DNA from: Phlebopus portentosus
Lineage: Eukaryota; Basidiomycota; Agaricomycetes; Boletales; Boletinellaceae
Direction: 5' to 3'
Length of the DNA: 64,000 nucleotides
Assembly: GCA_037892935.1 (NCBI GenBank)
Contig: JAYXKI010000008.1
Coordinates: 1,364,001 to 1,428,000, forward strand
Positions 50,456-61,100 of this stretch are shown here, piece after piece (positions within the stretch are counted from its first letter, which is position 1; each line of letters opens with the position of its first letter). The position numbers were made by a program, and so were the translations under genes. Below the pieces are notes generated by a model. The model saw nothing but the letters and a program-made list of their open reading frames with translations, ran no database searches and was not told the origin of the DNA.

Positions 50456-50761
50456 ATGGAGAGACGTTTTACACCGCCCACCAAGCTTACGAAGGCAAAG
50501 ATCACTATCAAGAAGGTAAGTGCATAACAAACAACAAGCGCAGACAAATTACTAAACATATTATAATAACAACATAACATAACATAACATAACAGATCGT
50601 AATAGCAATCAGGCGCTTTGTAGCGCGCGCACCGCGTGGAGAGCCGGGTCAGCCTAGGGCGAGTAATAAGTTCAGTATAAGTAAATAAACTGATTCTATT
50701 ACAGCCTGAGAAAGTTCGCCGCCGCAAGCTGCGCGACCCAAACTTCTTGCTCATGGAGTAG
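50456..50761 (+). CDS. Possible 38-residue basic protein
   Basis: Exon 50456-50515 (MERRFTPPTKLTKAKITIKK) has a perfect GTAAGT donor and would join in phase 0, over a 189-nt intron, to 50705-50761 (PEKVRRRKLRDPNFLLME, stop). The intron contains a CATAA run and an alternative acceptor at about 50596. The peptide is strongly basic. A TATA-like box lies about 125 bp upstream. It could be a real mini-gene, the first exon of an element protein, or chance. Confidence 0.33.
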
Positions 50762-51109
50762 ACGTAAGCGAATGGTAGGACAAAAAGAAAGTTGGGTAAA
50801 GAATAATGAAATGTATATTAGTGTTTGCGTATTGAAGTGAATGCATGCATGTATTGTGCCGAAAACAAAGTCCCCTTTCACTTTGAGGTATTAAAATCGC
50901 AGCAGCTTCGATATCGGCATAATGCCGACAATGAATAAGTTGGAAGTTGAGTTGAGTTAGCCGAGTCACGTGCAAGTATTTCAAATCTTTCAACTGGCAA
51001 ATAGGCATATCATCGATAAAGATATTGTGAGCAAGGGAGCAAACGAAGTATTCGAGCACACACCTATTAGATTCGAGAACTAAAGAAATACATGGGAATA
51101 AACTACATA

Positions 51110-51902
51110 CAGTCATGGACCGGTCCTTGAAACACCACCAGTCCTTGAAACACCCCTTTTGTAACTCAACCACAAAACATCTCTATGATCTAAGAAGTGT
51201 TTTTATGGACTGTAAACCCCATAATATACTGTCAGAAAAAAATTGTGCATTTCCATAGTGTAGTTGTGGCAATATAGCTTAGATACTGCTTTTTTGGTAG
51301 TGATCTGCACCTTCTTAAAAACATTCTGTCCAATTATTTGAGATGTATCTTATCGGTGTACAAAACGAAAAATACAGGAGTTATTTATCTATGAAAGGTA
51401 CGTCTGTGCGAATTTTCATGTAGAAATACTGAGTGATTATTTGTAAATAAATTCAGGATGTCTCTGAGACAAGTCTTGAAGATGATCTGCGCGATTTGCA
51501 AAAGTCACGTGACTGACTTGCCAAGCAAATATAGACTTCAATCTTCAAACACAGGCTCGACTTTCGCAAAGTATAGCATCATATTAGGTTGAGACTCTCA
51601 AAAGAGACCAAGGATGAATCAGAACTAATTAAAATGCTAAATATCAGATGGAGAGACGCAGAACTCGAAGTCTACTAAGCGTGGGAAAGTGGTGTTTCAA
51701 GGAGTGGTGTTACAAGAATTCGGACTGAAATGATGAATTGGATATAATAATTTTTCCACTCAAAATTTCTGCTTGAGATTTTGTGTAGACAATCAATGTA
51801 GATGCTGTTATCATCTGGTATTTTTTATTTGAGATAATATTTTGTAAAATCAATAGAAAAGCAGAATCAAAATGTACTGTTTCAAGGACCGGTCCATGAC
51901 TG
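51110..51902. mobile_element. TA-flanked MITE, copy 2
   Basis: A 793-bp non-coding element with TIRs beginning CAGTCATGGACCGGTCCTTG and TA on both sides (51108-51109 and 51903-51904). The TIR shares the ACCGGTCCTT(g/t)AAACAC core with the copy at 32.3 kb but differs in the outermost 8 bp. As in copy 1, a subterminal inverted motif (GGTGTTTCAAGGAGTGGTG, about 51688) lies about 200 bp from the right end. Same family, different subfamily. Confidence 0.85.
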
Positions 51903-52112
51903 TATTTATAGGCTTTCTACATTTCTTCGATGATGCAAACGTGAGGCGCAAATACGAATAAAATACATCACAAGGAATAACAGAGACAGAGTGGAAACAT
52001 GAAATGATTAAGCCGAATCGCGGCTGTAAAATGATAATACTTTTTTAAGTCACATGCCAAGAATATTCCCAGATCAAGACTACTTCGTCGATTTGGATTC
52101 CAACACTCCCCC

Positions 52113-52374
52113 TCAAATCGTATGGAGTCCAAGTTCATTTGCAAAATGCTTGACTTTGAAGGAAGGAAGCGGTTTTGTAAGAATATCGGCCATCATGTCT
52201 TCTGTAGGGCAATAAACAAGTTTGATGGTCCCATTTTCACATACCCAATGTAAGAAATGATATCGAACATCCATATGTTTCATTCGAGCAGAGAATTGGC
52301 GAGTCTTGGCTAAATCGATGGCTCCTTTGTTGTCTGCATAAAGTAAGATACAGGAAGTATAAACTCGACTAGCT
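52113..52374 (-). mobile_element. Ty1/copia remnant (end of RNase H)
   Basis: A minus-strand frame reads YADNKGAIDLAKTRQFSA, KHMDVRYHFLHWVCENG and VYCPTEDMMADILTKPLP, the classic C-terminal end of copia polyproteins. It is cut at about 52374, where an unrelated element starts. Confidence 0.88.
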
Positions 52375-52967
52375 GTCACGCGTGACCTGATGACCCTGAT
52401 GGACCCTGTACTAACCCAATTAGGAAGGGCCCTATGGCAAAAATCTCGGGGTTGAATTTCCAAACACTTAAAACCACTTGCACTTCATGTGGAGGTGCTT
52501 AGAAGGGTGAATATAGATTTATTTGCATATTTTACACACTTGTGTATAATTGGAGCACCCTTGAGACCTATTGGAAGTAATGCTTACTTAATTGTACTTT
52601 GTAATCACTTAAACTTACTATATATGGAGTGCATTAGTCATCCGGTAATAGCCGGAAGTGGCAAAAATCTTGGGTTGAGAATTCCAAATTTTTGCGAAAC
52701 TTCACCAGAAGGCTGAAAAATAAAATCTGGGTCATTTGGCACAAAAAAACTTATTTCCATAATTGGGAAGCAAGTCCGCAATATTTTTGAAAATTAAAAC
52801 TGTAGATGTGTAGCTAATTTCAGCCTGAAGATATCTATGGAGTCCAATTGTATATTTGTATAAAGTGAGAAGTGGAATTAATGTATTGTGTTGTGGTGCC
52901 AAATGAGGTAAGTCAGGGTCTCGCGACGCGCATCACGGCTAGTCGAGTTTATGCTTCCTGTATCTTA
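52344..52967. mobile_element. Unknown element between inverted copia fragments
   Basis: A 30-bp copia segment at 52344-52373 recurs inverted at 52938-52967 with one mismatch. Between them lies 564 bp without coding capacity, whose ends are imperfect inverted repeats (GTCACGCGTGACC...ACCCTGA on the left, TCAGGGTCTCGCG...ATCAC on the right). Internal repeats of AAAAATCT(C/T)GGGTTGA occur near 52440 and 52665. Best seen as a small non-autonomous DNA element sitting in a copia relic. Confidence 0.5.
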
Positions 52968-53005
52968 TGATTGGTTTGTTAATGGTTGAAAAGATTTGTG
53001 AAATA

Positions 53006-54117
53006 CAGTGGCTGACAAAAGTATTGCACAGCCATGTCACACCATCTTTCCGATGAAATTGCATGACGACGAATCATCCAAATTTCATTGTAGCTACTGA
53101 GTTATGTACTGTAAGATATGCCATTAAATGAAAAGGTATTGAAATTTGAAAGAAATGGAGTGGCGATTTAATATTCAGGAAGAAAGGGGGAAAATGCTGT
53201 GCAGTACTTTTGATGTTACATATCTACGAGAAAGATAAGGTCAGAAAAATTCACGGAGTAAAGCTATCACTTACCTGTAAGTTAGTACTTTGTATGGCCA
53301 CCATGGGCTTTCAGAAGAGCAGCTACACGATGGGGCATGCTCTCGAAGAGTGTGTCCAATGAGTGCTTTGGGAAGTTGGCCCATTCCTCCTGCAAAGCCT
53401 GCCATAACTCTTCAAGATTGCATGGCAGACGGTTGCGTGCACGTATGAGACGGTCCAATTGGTCCCAGACATGCTCTATGATATTCATATCTGGGCTGAA
53501 TGATGGCCATGCGAGTTGACAGATTCTTTTCTTCTTGAACCATGCTTCCGCTTTTTTAGACTGGTGTTTTGGATCATTATCTTGTTGAAATACCATCCCA
53601 TATCGCCCCGTCGACTTCAGGCCATGCTTCCTGAGAGACTTGGGTAAGCTCTTATCAAGAATTTCGACGTATCCAGATGCGTCCATATTTCCAATGATGC
53701 GATGAATCTCTCCCATGCCTTTTGACGTTACGCACCCCCATACCATGACATGCCCACCCCCATGTTTGACCGTTTTCTTGGTGTTCTTTGCATCATAGGC
53801 CTTCCCAGGCACTATATAGCAGTATTCACGGCCATCTGACTTGAACAGCTGGAATTTCGACTCGTCCGAAAAAACTACCCTCTTCCAATCCTCCACTGTC
53901 CAATTGGCATGTGCCATTGCCCATTGTCTCCTGGCCTCTTTCTTGGCCTTGTCAAGGTAGGGCTTTCGTTTTCGTACACGGCAGACCAGTCCTTGCTGAA
54001 ACAAAGCACGTTGGACAGTCCGGGGTGACACGTCTTTGAATCCCTTTTTCTGCACCTCAACAGTATTGGAAGCCTCATTTCTGGCAATCATCCTGGCAGC
54101 AACACGGTGTAAGAAGC
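53006..54117 (-). mobile_element. Truncated Tc1/mariner element with transposase
   Basis: The transposase frame (stop at 53282) reads upstream through MIARNEASNTVEVQ to about 54115. It has TVQRALFQQGL (second HTH), the catalytic Asp in VVFSDESKFQLF, the Asp pair in QQDNDPKHQSKKAEAW and the Glu in DMNIIEHVWDQL, a DD34E triad. The downstream TIR CAGTGGCTGACAAAAGTATT starts at 53006 after a TA. The other end and the first HTH are gone: at about 54117 the sequence changes to the gypsy LTR. An inverted partner of the TIR (CTGTGCAGTACTTTTGATG) sits about 195 bp inside the surviving end. Not able to move by itself in cis. Confidence 0.85.
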
Positions 54118-55140
54118 ATCGACACGCTAGGTCCGAGATCGCGCATGTGACACGTGTTCCACAGTGATCAGCATCGTAACAGCGGAACTCAGTGCGGATC
54201 GATTCAATTTGAAGTGGAATGGACTACTGTAGCCTCTCGCACTCGACCGCTGCGTAGGAAGAACCTTCGGACGCTCGAGCCACCCAGTCGAAAACTTACA
54301 AAGGCTGACTTAGCTAGCTCGTCTTACTAAACCCAGGCACGAGAGGTAAATTGAAGGATCCGCAATCGGCCCCCGACACCTCCCAAGTTTCGACCCGACG
54401 CGACGCACTCCGGCTTTTCCCCTTTTGAGTCCCATATGCGTTCATATTTTGTTTTGTTCCTTATGATTCTTATGCTCATTATTCCGTGTGCGCTCACATG
54501 TCGTATTATGCTCTATGGTCATTATCTCGCCACCTTCCAGATATGCTCACCTCGTACCTTGTTCCCGTGCGTTCCCTTATGATTTTCACTTCCGATTTCC
54601 TTTCGTTATGCTCCCTGACGCTCCGATGGCTCAGGTTCGGACAAAGTTATAAATAGGCGAGCAACTTGTAGTAGGAGCCCAGTTTTAGCCCGGAGAGTTT
54701 TAGCAGAAAACAGTTTAGCTCGGGCTTGAACCCACTTCAGCTACAGTCGAGACCAATTTGACTCTTCCTGTACTCTCCTCGACTCTATCTCCCACAAATA
54801 CACGATAGTTCTGTCTCATACGCCTCGAGTCTCCTGCTCTGCAGTCGTACCCGAGCCCAGTGTGATCAGTTCAACCCGTGTTGAAGTCAGAGACCCTCAT
54901 CTCTCCTCCCTACGCCTCTACGCAAGGTCTCACTTGAGTAATTTGCGTATCGCTTCGTTCCGCGTCGTATAGCTCCGTTTCGCTTCGTAACCCACCGAAA
55001 CTCGTCGTAACTCGTCGTAACCCATTATATCGTGTCAGATCCTCGAAGGGATCACCTTCGAATCGTCAGCGCTTAGGGGAAGTCCTTCTCTAAGCTTCGT
55101 CCCATCGTCTTCCGCCTCCAGGGTTCGAATCCATCGAGGG
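54118..55140 (+). mobile_element. Probable 5' LTR and leader of a Ty3/gypsy element
   Basis: The sequence between the cut Tc1 element and gag contains a TATAAATAG box at 54648 followed by pyrimidine-rich transcribed-looking DNA. A left end near TGTGACACGTGTTCC (about 54148) is possible. The right end of the LTR and the primer-binding site could not be fixed because no second LTR lies in the window for comparison. Confidence 0.5.
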
Positions 55141-55410
55141 ATTACCTGTGAGGACATCGATTACCTTCGCACCACCACCGCCAATCCCCCTTGCTTCGAC
55201 TTCTCCCACCTTGCTTCTTCGCCTATCTCCTTTAATCCAATCCCTCCCCCCTCGCATACATCCAGCAGCCTTCAATCCCATTTCTCCTCCATCCCTTCCG
55301 GAACCGCTCCGGAACCCAGATCGACGCATCAGCGCTTCTCTAGTTTTCCCCCCAAGAGTCACCCTTCTCTTTCCACTCGTTTTAATCTTACTGAACAGCC
55401 CCCAAGAACT

Positions 55411-58056
55411 GTGACACTCCTCAGCTATCAGACAGTGCGCAGGAGTTTCAAGTGGAGCCCACGGCGAGGGGGGGAAATTCACTGTTCGTCCAAAACGAGT
55501 AACCAAACTCCAGGTAGTACTCGGACTACCCGAAGCCAATCAGCCCGTATCCCCATAGTTCACCAAGCCTTACCCCAAGTCACACCTCGGACACCTAGGC
55601 AGAGGGCAAGCGCTAGAAGCACCACAGCATCGTCGCTAAGTTCTTCAGTAATTCAACCTTCACCTCTAACCGAGTCCAGTACCCTACCATCATTCAAGCC
55701 GTCGGCCGAATCGTCTCCTTTTAGTTTCCAAGAAACCGATCTACCTACCGAATTCTCCGAGCAAGAATCCTCGTCGCCAGAGGATATCACTGTTCGACTC
55801 GATTACCCAGACCCCGCTAGGCTCAGACAGCCTCAAACCTCCGATCAAGCGATCCAAGTCGATCCGCTTGCGCAACAGTCGCAACCAAGCGGATTGACTC
55901 TCGCTCACCACCTCCAAGGACTGGGAAGCAACCTGCAGATCCTTAACCAACTTCAGACCAATTATCAGCAGTTGCAGCGTATATCGAACCAGATGGCTGC
56001 AGTTAGACCACCTCTTCGAGGTGACAAGAGAGCACCAGTATTCGACGGTTCCCATCCGAAGGAACTGTTCCGCTTCTTCAACGACGTGGATGCGATCGCA
56101 ATAGATTCCAACTGGGATGCGTCGACTACCATCAGACGTGGGTACCTGTACTATGCGAAGACTGACGTTGCAGAAGTATGGGAGACCCTACCCGAAGTTT
56201 CTGCCGCCCCTGCGAGCGTCGGGAATTTCAAAACGGCCGTCAAGAAGCTTTATCCAAGTTTGGCAGACGGCAAGAGATACTCTAGGGGCGAATTGGAGCA
56301 GTTCATTGCCGAATGGGCCGAGAAAGGTATTCACACCAGAGATGAATTCGGCACTTATCACAGCGAGTTCCTACGCAGAGCCAGGTATCTAGTTGCCAGC
56401 AACAAACTTACCGAGAACGACTCGAAATTCGCGTTTCTTCGAGGCATTTCGGGCCAGACTAGGAAGGATATCCTGCAAAGGCTCGAAATCAAGGACCCGG
56501 ACCACGAGAGGGGCGACCCCTACGACACCGAGAAAGTAGCAAACGCAGCCATGTACATTCTTTCGGGATCCGCAGTCGATCAGATCAGATCCGACCCGAT
56601 GAGCGGCGGAACAAGCGCAACGATGAGCGCATCGTCGGGAGGACATGGAATGACCGTCAAGAAGGAAGAAACGGACTTGAGTAAAGTTTGGGAAACGCTG
56701 AAGGGTTTTCAGGTAACACTGGAATCGCTCACTAGAGGCCAGGGCCCTCGAATCGCAACAGGTCCGCAACCGGCCCCATTGGCTCGCACGCCCGGATGTG
56801 CGTTCTGCAGCGATCCCGGCCACTTTATAAGGTCGTGCCCGAAGGTACTCGAGTATATCCAGGCCGGAAAGTGTCTACGTGACTCGAACGGACGAGTAGT
56901 CATGCCAAACGGAGCCTTTGTATCAAGTAGGGTTTCGGGCCGGAACCTGATGGAGCGAATTGACAACTTGCTAAAGCCGAACCCATCACATCCAGTCAAC
57001 ATCATCGAAGTCGCCGAGCACCCGGAAACCCCGGCCGAGCCGATAGCATCAGCTATGCTCCAGGAAATCGGCGAGGATCAGACAGAAGAGACCGATTATG
57101 AAGTGGAACGTTTAGAAATCTTGCTCAACGAGGCAAAGAAGAAAGCGGTGACTGGTAAAAGGCAGAAGTTCGACGGAGTAGTCATTCTGACTAAGGTGGG
57201 ACCGCCGGGAAGAGGGGCTTCGAAGGCGCAGCAGTCGCCACCCCCTATTCCTAAGCCCCCGGCGGTTTCACGTTCGTCACCGCAGCGGGATGATATTAGA
57301 AAACCCTCGAACCCCCAACCCCAATACCGCTACGTAGTCCCCGTTGAAGATTCTAACGCTGTCTCTAACGTGCTCACTCGGACGCTCGACACGAGCATTA
57401 CGCTTAGCCAAAGGGAACTGTTATCGATCGCCCCCGAACTACAAAAGCAACTGAAGGAACTCACTACCGCAAAGAGATATAACGCTGCCGATGTGAATCT
57501 CGTCGAATCGCCGAGTTACGCCACGCAACTGTGTGGAACCGCATCGCAACAACCTGAGGACTCGATTCTGTCCATCGGAACATCGGGAGTGACCGCGGAA
57601 GCAACTCTCCCCCTTCGTACGATTACAGCCGTAGTGGAGGACGCGATGGAAGTAGAGTGCGTACTCAATCAAGGCGCAGCAGTGTGTCTGATTAGGGAAG
57701 ACGTTTGGGAAAAACTTCAAGTGCCCCTATCACCGGACCAGAGCACGACCATCGAGATGGCGGACACAGCGAAGTCGGCCACCGTAGGATTAATCCCGAA
57801 CGCCAAGTTTACGATAGCCGGAATTGATCTTTCCCTGCAAGTGCATGTCGTTCGTCAGGCACCGTTCCAGGCGCTACTCGAACGACCCTTCTTCGCAGTA
57901 ACCGAATGCGAAACCAAGGATTATACCTCGGGAGACCAGCATATAACGCTATCAGACCCCAACGACAGGAATCGACATAGTAAGGTCGCGACTGGAATTC
58001 GGAACGTGTTGCGCAACGTTGCGCAACAGGGTTTTCAGCAGATGTCGAGGAACTGA
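55411..58056 (+). CDS. Gag-protease polyprotein of the gypsy element
   Basis: The open frame covers 881 codons; the first in-frame ATG is only at 55993, so the true start is uncertain. Order of parts: a Ser/Pro/Gln-rich leader, a capsid-like helical block (FDGSHPKELFRFFNDVDAIA onward), a CCHC zinc knuckle (CAFCSDPGHFIRSC, about 56797), a Pro-rich linker, and a retropepsin-like domain near 57620-57900. The retropepsin active site, usually D-[ST/Q]-G, reads VECVLNQGAAVCLI, with Asn in place of the catalytic Asp. The flap and tail region (QALLERPFF, GDQHITLSDPN) is typical of agaricomycete gypsy elements. Confidence 0.85.
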   Translation: MTLLSYQTVRRSFKWSPRRGGEIHCSSKTSNQTPGSTRTTRSQSARIPIVHQALPQVTPRTPRQRASARSTTASSLSSSVIQPSPLTESSTLPSFKPSAESSPFSFQETDLPTEFSEQESSSPEDITVRLDYPDPARLRQPQTSDQAIQVDPLAQQSQPSGLTLAHHLQGLGSNLQILNQLQTNYQQLQRISNQMAAVRPPLRGDKRAPVFDGSHPKELFRFFNDVDAIAIDSNWDASTTIRRGYLYYAKTDVAEVWETLPEVSAAPASVGNFKTAVKKLYPSLADGKRYSRGELEQFIAEWAEKGIHTRDEFGTYHSEFLRRARYLVASNKLTENDSKFAFLRGISGQTRKDILQRLEIKDPDHERGDPYDTEKVANAAMYILSGSAVDQIRSDPMSGGTSATMSASSGGHGMTVKKEETDLSKVWETLKGFQVTLESLTRGQGPRIATGPQPAPLARTPGCAFCSDPGHFIRSCPKVLEYIQAGKCLRDSNGRVVMPNGAFVSSRVSGRNLMERIDNLLKPNPSHPVNIIEVAEHPETPAEPIASAMLQEIGEDQTEETDYEVERLEILLNEAKKKAVTGKRQKFDGVVILTKVGPPGRGASKAQQSPPPIPKPPAVSRSSPQRDDIRKPSNPQPQYRYVVPVEDSNAVSNVLTRTLDTSITLSQRELLSIAPELQKQLKELTTAKRYNAADVNLVESPSYATQLCGTASQQPEDSILSIGTSGVTAEATLPLRTITAVVEDAMEVECVLNQGAAVCLIREDVWEKLQVPLSPDQSTTIEMADTAKSATVGLIPNAKFTIAGIDLSLQVHVVRQAPFQALLERPFFAVTECETKDYTSGDQHITLSDPNDRNRHSKVATGIRNVLRNVAQQGFQQMSRN

Positions 58057-58181
58057 TACTAAGACGTCAGCGAGACGTAGGCGATTATTCGTGTTCAAGC
58101 CTCAACAATACGTTTTCTATCTATTCTATCGATGTTTCCGACACTTTCACCTCACTATTTAGTAACCAGCTTCGGAAGCTG

Positions 58182-61100
58182 ATGAAAGACCCAATGCGTT
58201 TCGCTACTGACTATTCAAATCGACCTTATAGATCATGTATTCTAGAGACCCCGGACGACGACGACCCGGCGGTACTCATGTACAAACGCGTCGCTCAGAA
58301 AGTACGGCCCGTCCCCGGGGTACTACCAGAAGAATTTCGGATCGTCCGAAGGAGGCATCCGAACCCGCTCGAAGGACTGCCCGAAATACCAAAGAAACCG
58401 AAACCGTTTACGCCCATAGGCAGACTAACGAAGGAGCGGTTTGAAGCCCTCAGGATTGACGAGAATCAGTTCTTATGGCCCGAAGAAAGGCTGCTAGTTG
58501 CTAACCTACTTATGCTGCAGGAAGGAGCACTAGCGTGGACGGAAGCGGAACGGGGTAGTTTCGATGCGCAATACTTCGATCCGATTCGCATCCCGACGGT
58601 ACCGCATGTACCGTGGGTACACAAGAACATACCTATTCCTCCGGGTATTCTCGAGCGTACCATCAACCTGATTCGCGAGAAAATCAAGAATGGAGCCATT
58701 GAACCGTCTAACTCCTCGTACCGATCACGATGGTTTTGCCTAGTCAAGAAAGATGGAGTCTCCCTTCGATTTATACTCGACCTGCAAGACATGAATAGCG
58801 TTTCCGTCCGAGACTCAGCCGTTCCGCCGAATATAGAGACCATTGCGGAGCGTTGCGGCGGACGAAGTTGTTATTCGAGCCTCGATTTCTATGTGGCTTT
58901 TGACCAGCGAGTTCTAGACGAACGCTCTCGAGATCTCACGACATTTCAGACTCCCTTGGGAACGTTCAGAATGACGGTTCTCCCGATGGGATACACGAAT
59001 TCTCTTCAGATTATGCACAATGACGTCGCTTTCATCCTACAAGATGAGATTCCGCACTGTACCGATCCGTATGCAGACGATTCGCCCGGATTAGGTCCCA
59101 AAACACGCTACGAACTCCCGGATGGCTCTTACGAAACCCTGCCAGAGAATCCAGGGATTAGGCGATTTATTTATGAGCATATATGCGACGTAAATCGAAT
59201 TTTGCAGCGAGTCAAGGCAGTGGGAGGGACGTACTCAGGAAAGAAAATGGAGATCGGCGTTGAGTCAATCGTATTTCTCGGACACAAACTGACATATTAT
59301 GGACGAGAGCCAGACGAATCGAAAGTCCAGAAGGTCAGTGACTGGCCGCCATGCCGATCGGTAACCGAAGTCAAAGGATTCCTCGGAACAGTGGGAGTCC
59401 TGCGAATTTTCATTAAGGATTTCGCCAAGATGGCACGCCCTCTCAATCGACTCACTCAGAAGAACAACATTTTCGATTGGACAGACGAAGAACAGGAATC
59501 AATGGACGAGTTGAAGGAAGCGGTCATTAGGTGCCCAGCTCTATGCGCAATAGACTATCAATCGGAACTCGAAGTCGTACTAGCGGTGGATTCATCGATT
59601 ATCGGAGTAGGATGGTATTTGGGTCAAGAACACGTAGATGGACAAAGAAGGATTAATCGCTTCGGTTCCATAAACTGGAATGCTACGCAAGCAACATACT
59701 CCCAACCGAAAATCGAACTTTACGGACTATTTCGTACGTTACACGCCATGCGACTATATCTCATCGGAGTGCGCAAGCTTGTCGTAGAAATGGACGCAGC
59801 ATACATCAAAGGCATGATTAACAACCCGGACTTACAACCAAACGCTACGATCAACCGCTGGATCGCCGGGATACTTCTATTCGACTTCGAGATTCGCCAC
59901 ATCCCGGTGGCGGACTTCAAATGCACCGACGGACTTTCTCGACGACCCCCGGCACCCGAAGATCCACCTCCGGACGAAGGATATGAAGAGTGGATAGACG
60001 ACACGTATGGATTCTACATCGAAAACCTGGTTACGACGTATTGCACAGACTTATGTGTGCGCAACCAAGCGAAACGACTCCCATCGAGCCCTGGAAATGC
60101 GCAAGCAACTCTCGGATCAATAGGATACCTCGAGAGATCGAATAGGAAACGCCGGGAGAGAAACGGCGACTCTGACTTCCCGAAGATGACTGACATCGCT
60201 TTGACCTTGTTTCCCAGCTCCGAGAAAGCTAACCCGAAAGACGCTCGCTTGGATGACGTCAAGAGCTTCTTGATTGGCCAGAAGCGACCGGATCAGTTAG
60301 ACGATCGTGGCTATGCAGCACTGATCAGGTACGCGGCAAATTTCTTCGCTAGAGATGGACGTTTGTGGAAGAAAGTGCGGAACGGACGACACCAGGTCGT
60401 AATCGAACCGGAACGCAGATGGAACCTCGTAAAGCAAGCGCATGACGATCTAGGCCACAAGGGAGTATACTCTGTTCGAATTCGACTCCTGGAACGATTT
60501 TGGTGGCCTACCCTCGGTCCAGACGTCAAATACTACGTGCACACCTGTCATGAGTGCCAAGTTCGCCAGACGAAGAACATTCTAATTCCCCCGGTCGTAC
60601 CAACAATACCATCAATTTTCCAGCGCATACACATCAACACCAAGGTAATGCCGAAGTCTGGAGGATACCGGTACATCGTACAAGCCCGATGCGCTTTATC
60701 TGGTTACCCCGAATTTCGACTCTTGCGCGAAGAAACCGGCAAAGCGATAGCCCAGTTCATTTTCCAAGACCTCCTTTGCCGATACGGCGCTTGTCCCGAG
60801 CTCGTAACAGATAATGGGAAACCGTTCATCACAGCACTCGATTACCTCAAGGATCGATATCACATCAATCACATACGCATCTCAGCATACAACTCTCGCG
60901 CCAATGGAATTGTAGAAAGACGCCACTACGATGTGCAGGAAGCCCTGATAAAGGCTGTAGACGGTAATGACAAACGATGGAGCGACCAAGCTTACTCAGT
61001 ATTTTGGGCAGAAAGAATCACCATCCAGAAGGCGACCGGAATGTCCCCGTATTACATGGTACACGGAGTAGAGCCTATTCTACCTTTCGACCTCGCCAAA

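Larger units (their letters stand above)
48924..50928. repeat. Dispersed palindrome TCGGCA-AAA/TAA-TGCCGA, seven copies
   Basis: Copies lie at 48924-48938, 48976-48990, 49153-49167, 49438-49452 (imperfect), 49969-49983 (imperfect), 50014-50028 and 50914-50928. Each has 6-bp arms (TCGGCA/TGCCGA) around a 3-bp A/T core. The flanks are unrelated, so these are not copies of a longer repeat. Confidence 0.8.

Noticed and set aside
48243..50928. CRISPR-like array from the dispersed palindromes
   Set aside because: Spacing is irregular (from about 40 bp to about 900 bp), there are no uniform spacers or cas genes, and the host is a eukaryote.
55078..55150. tRNA-like GGGTTCGAATCC (B-box / T-arm) near 55121
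   Set aside because: No matching acceptor stem, anticodon arm or A-box could be folded around it. It lies in the gypsy leader and is likely coincidental or part of its priming region.
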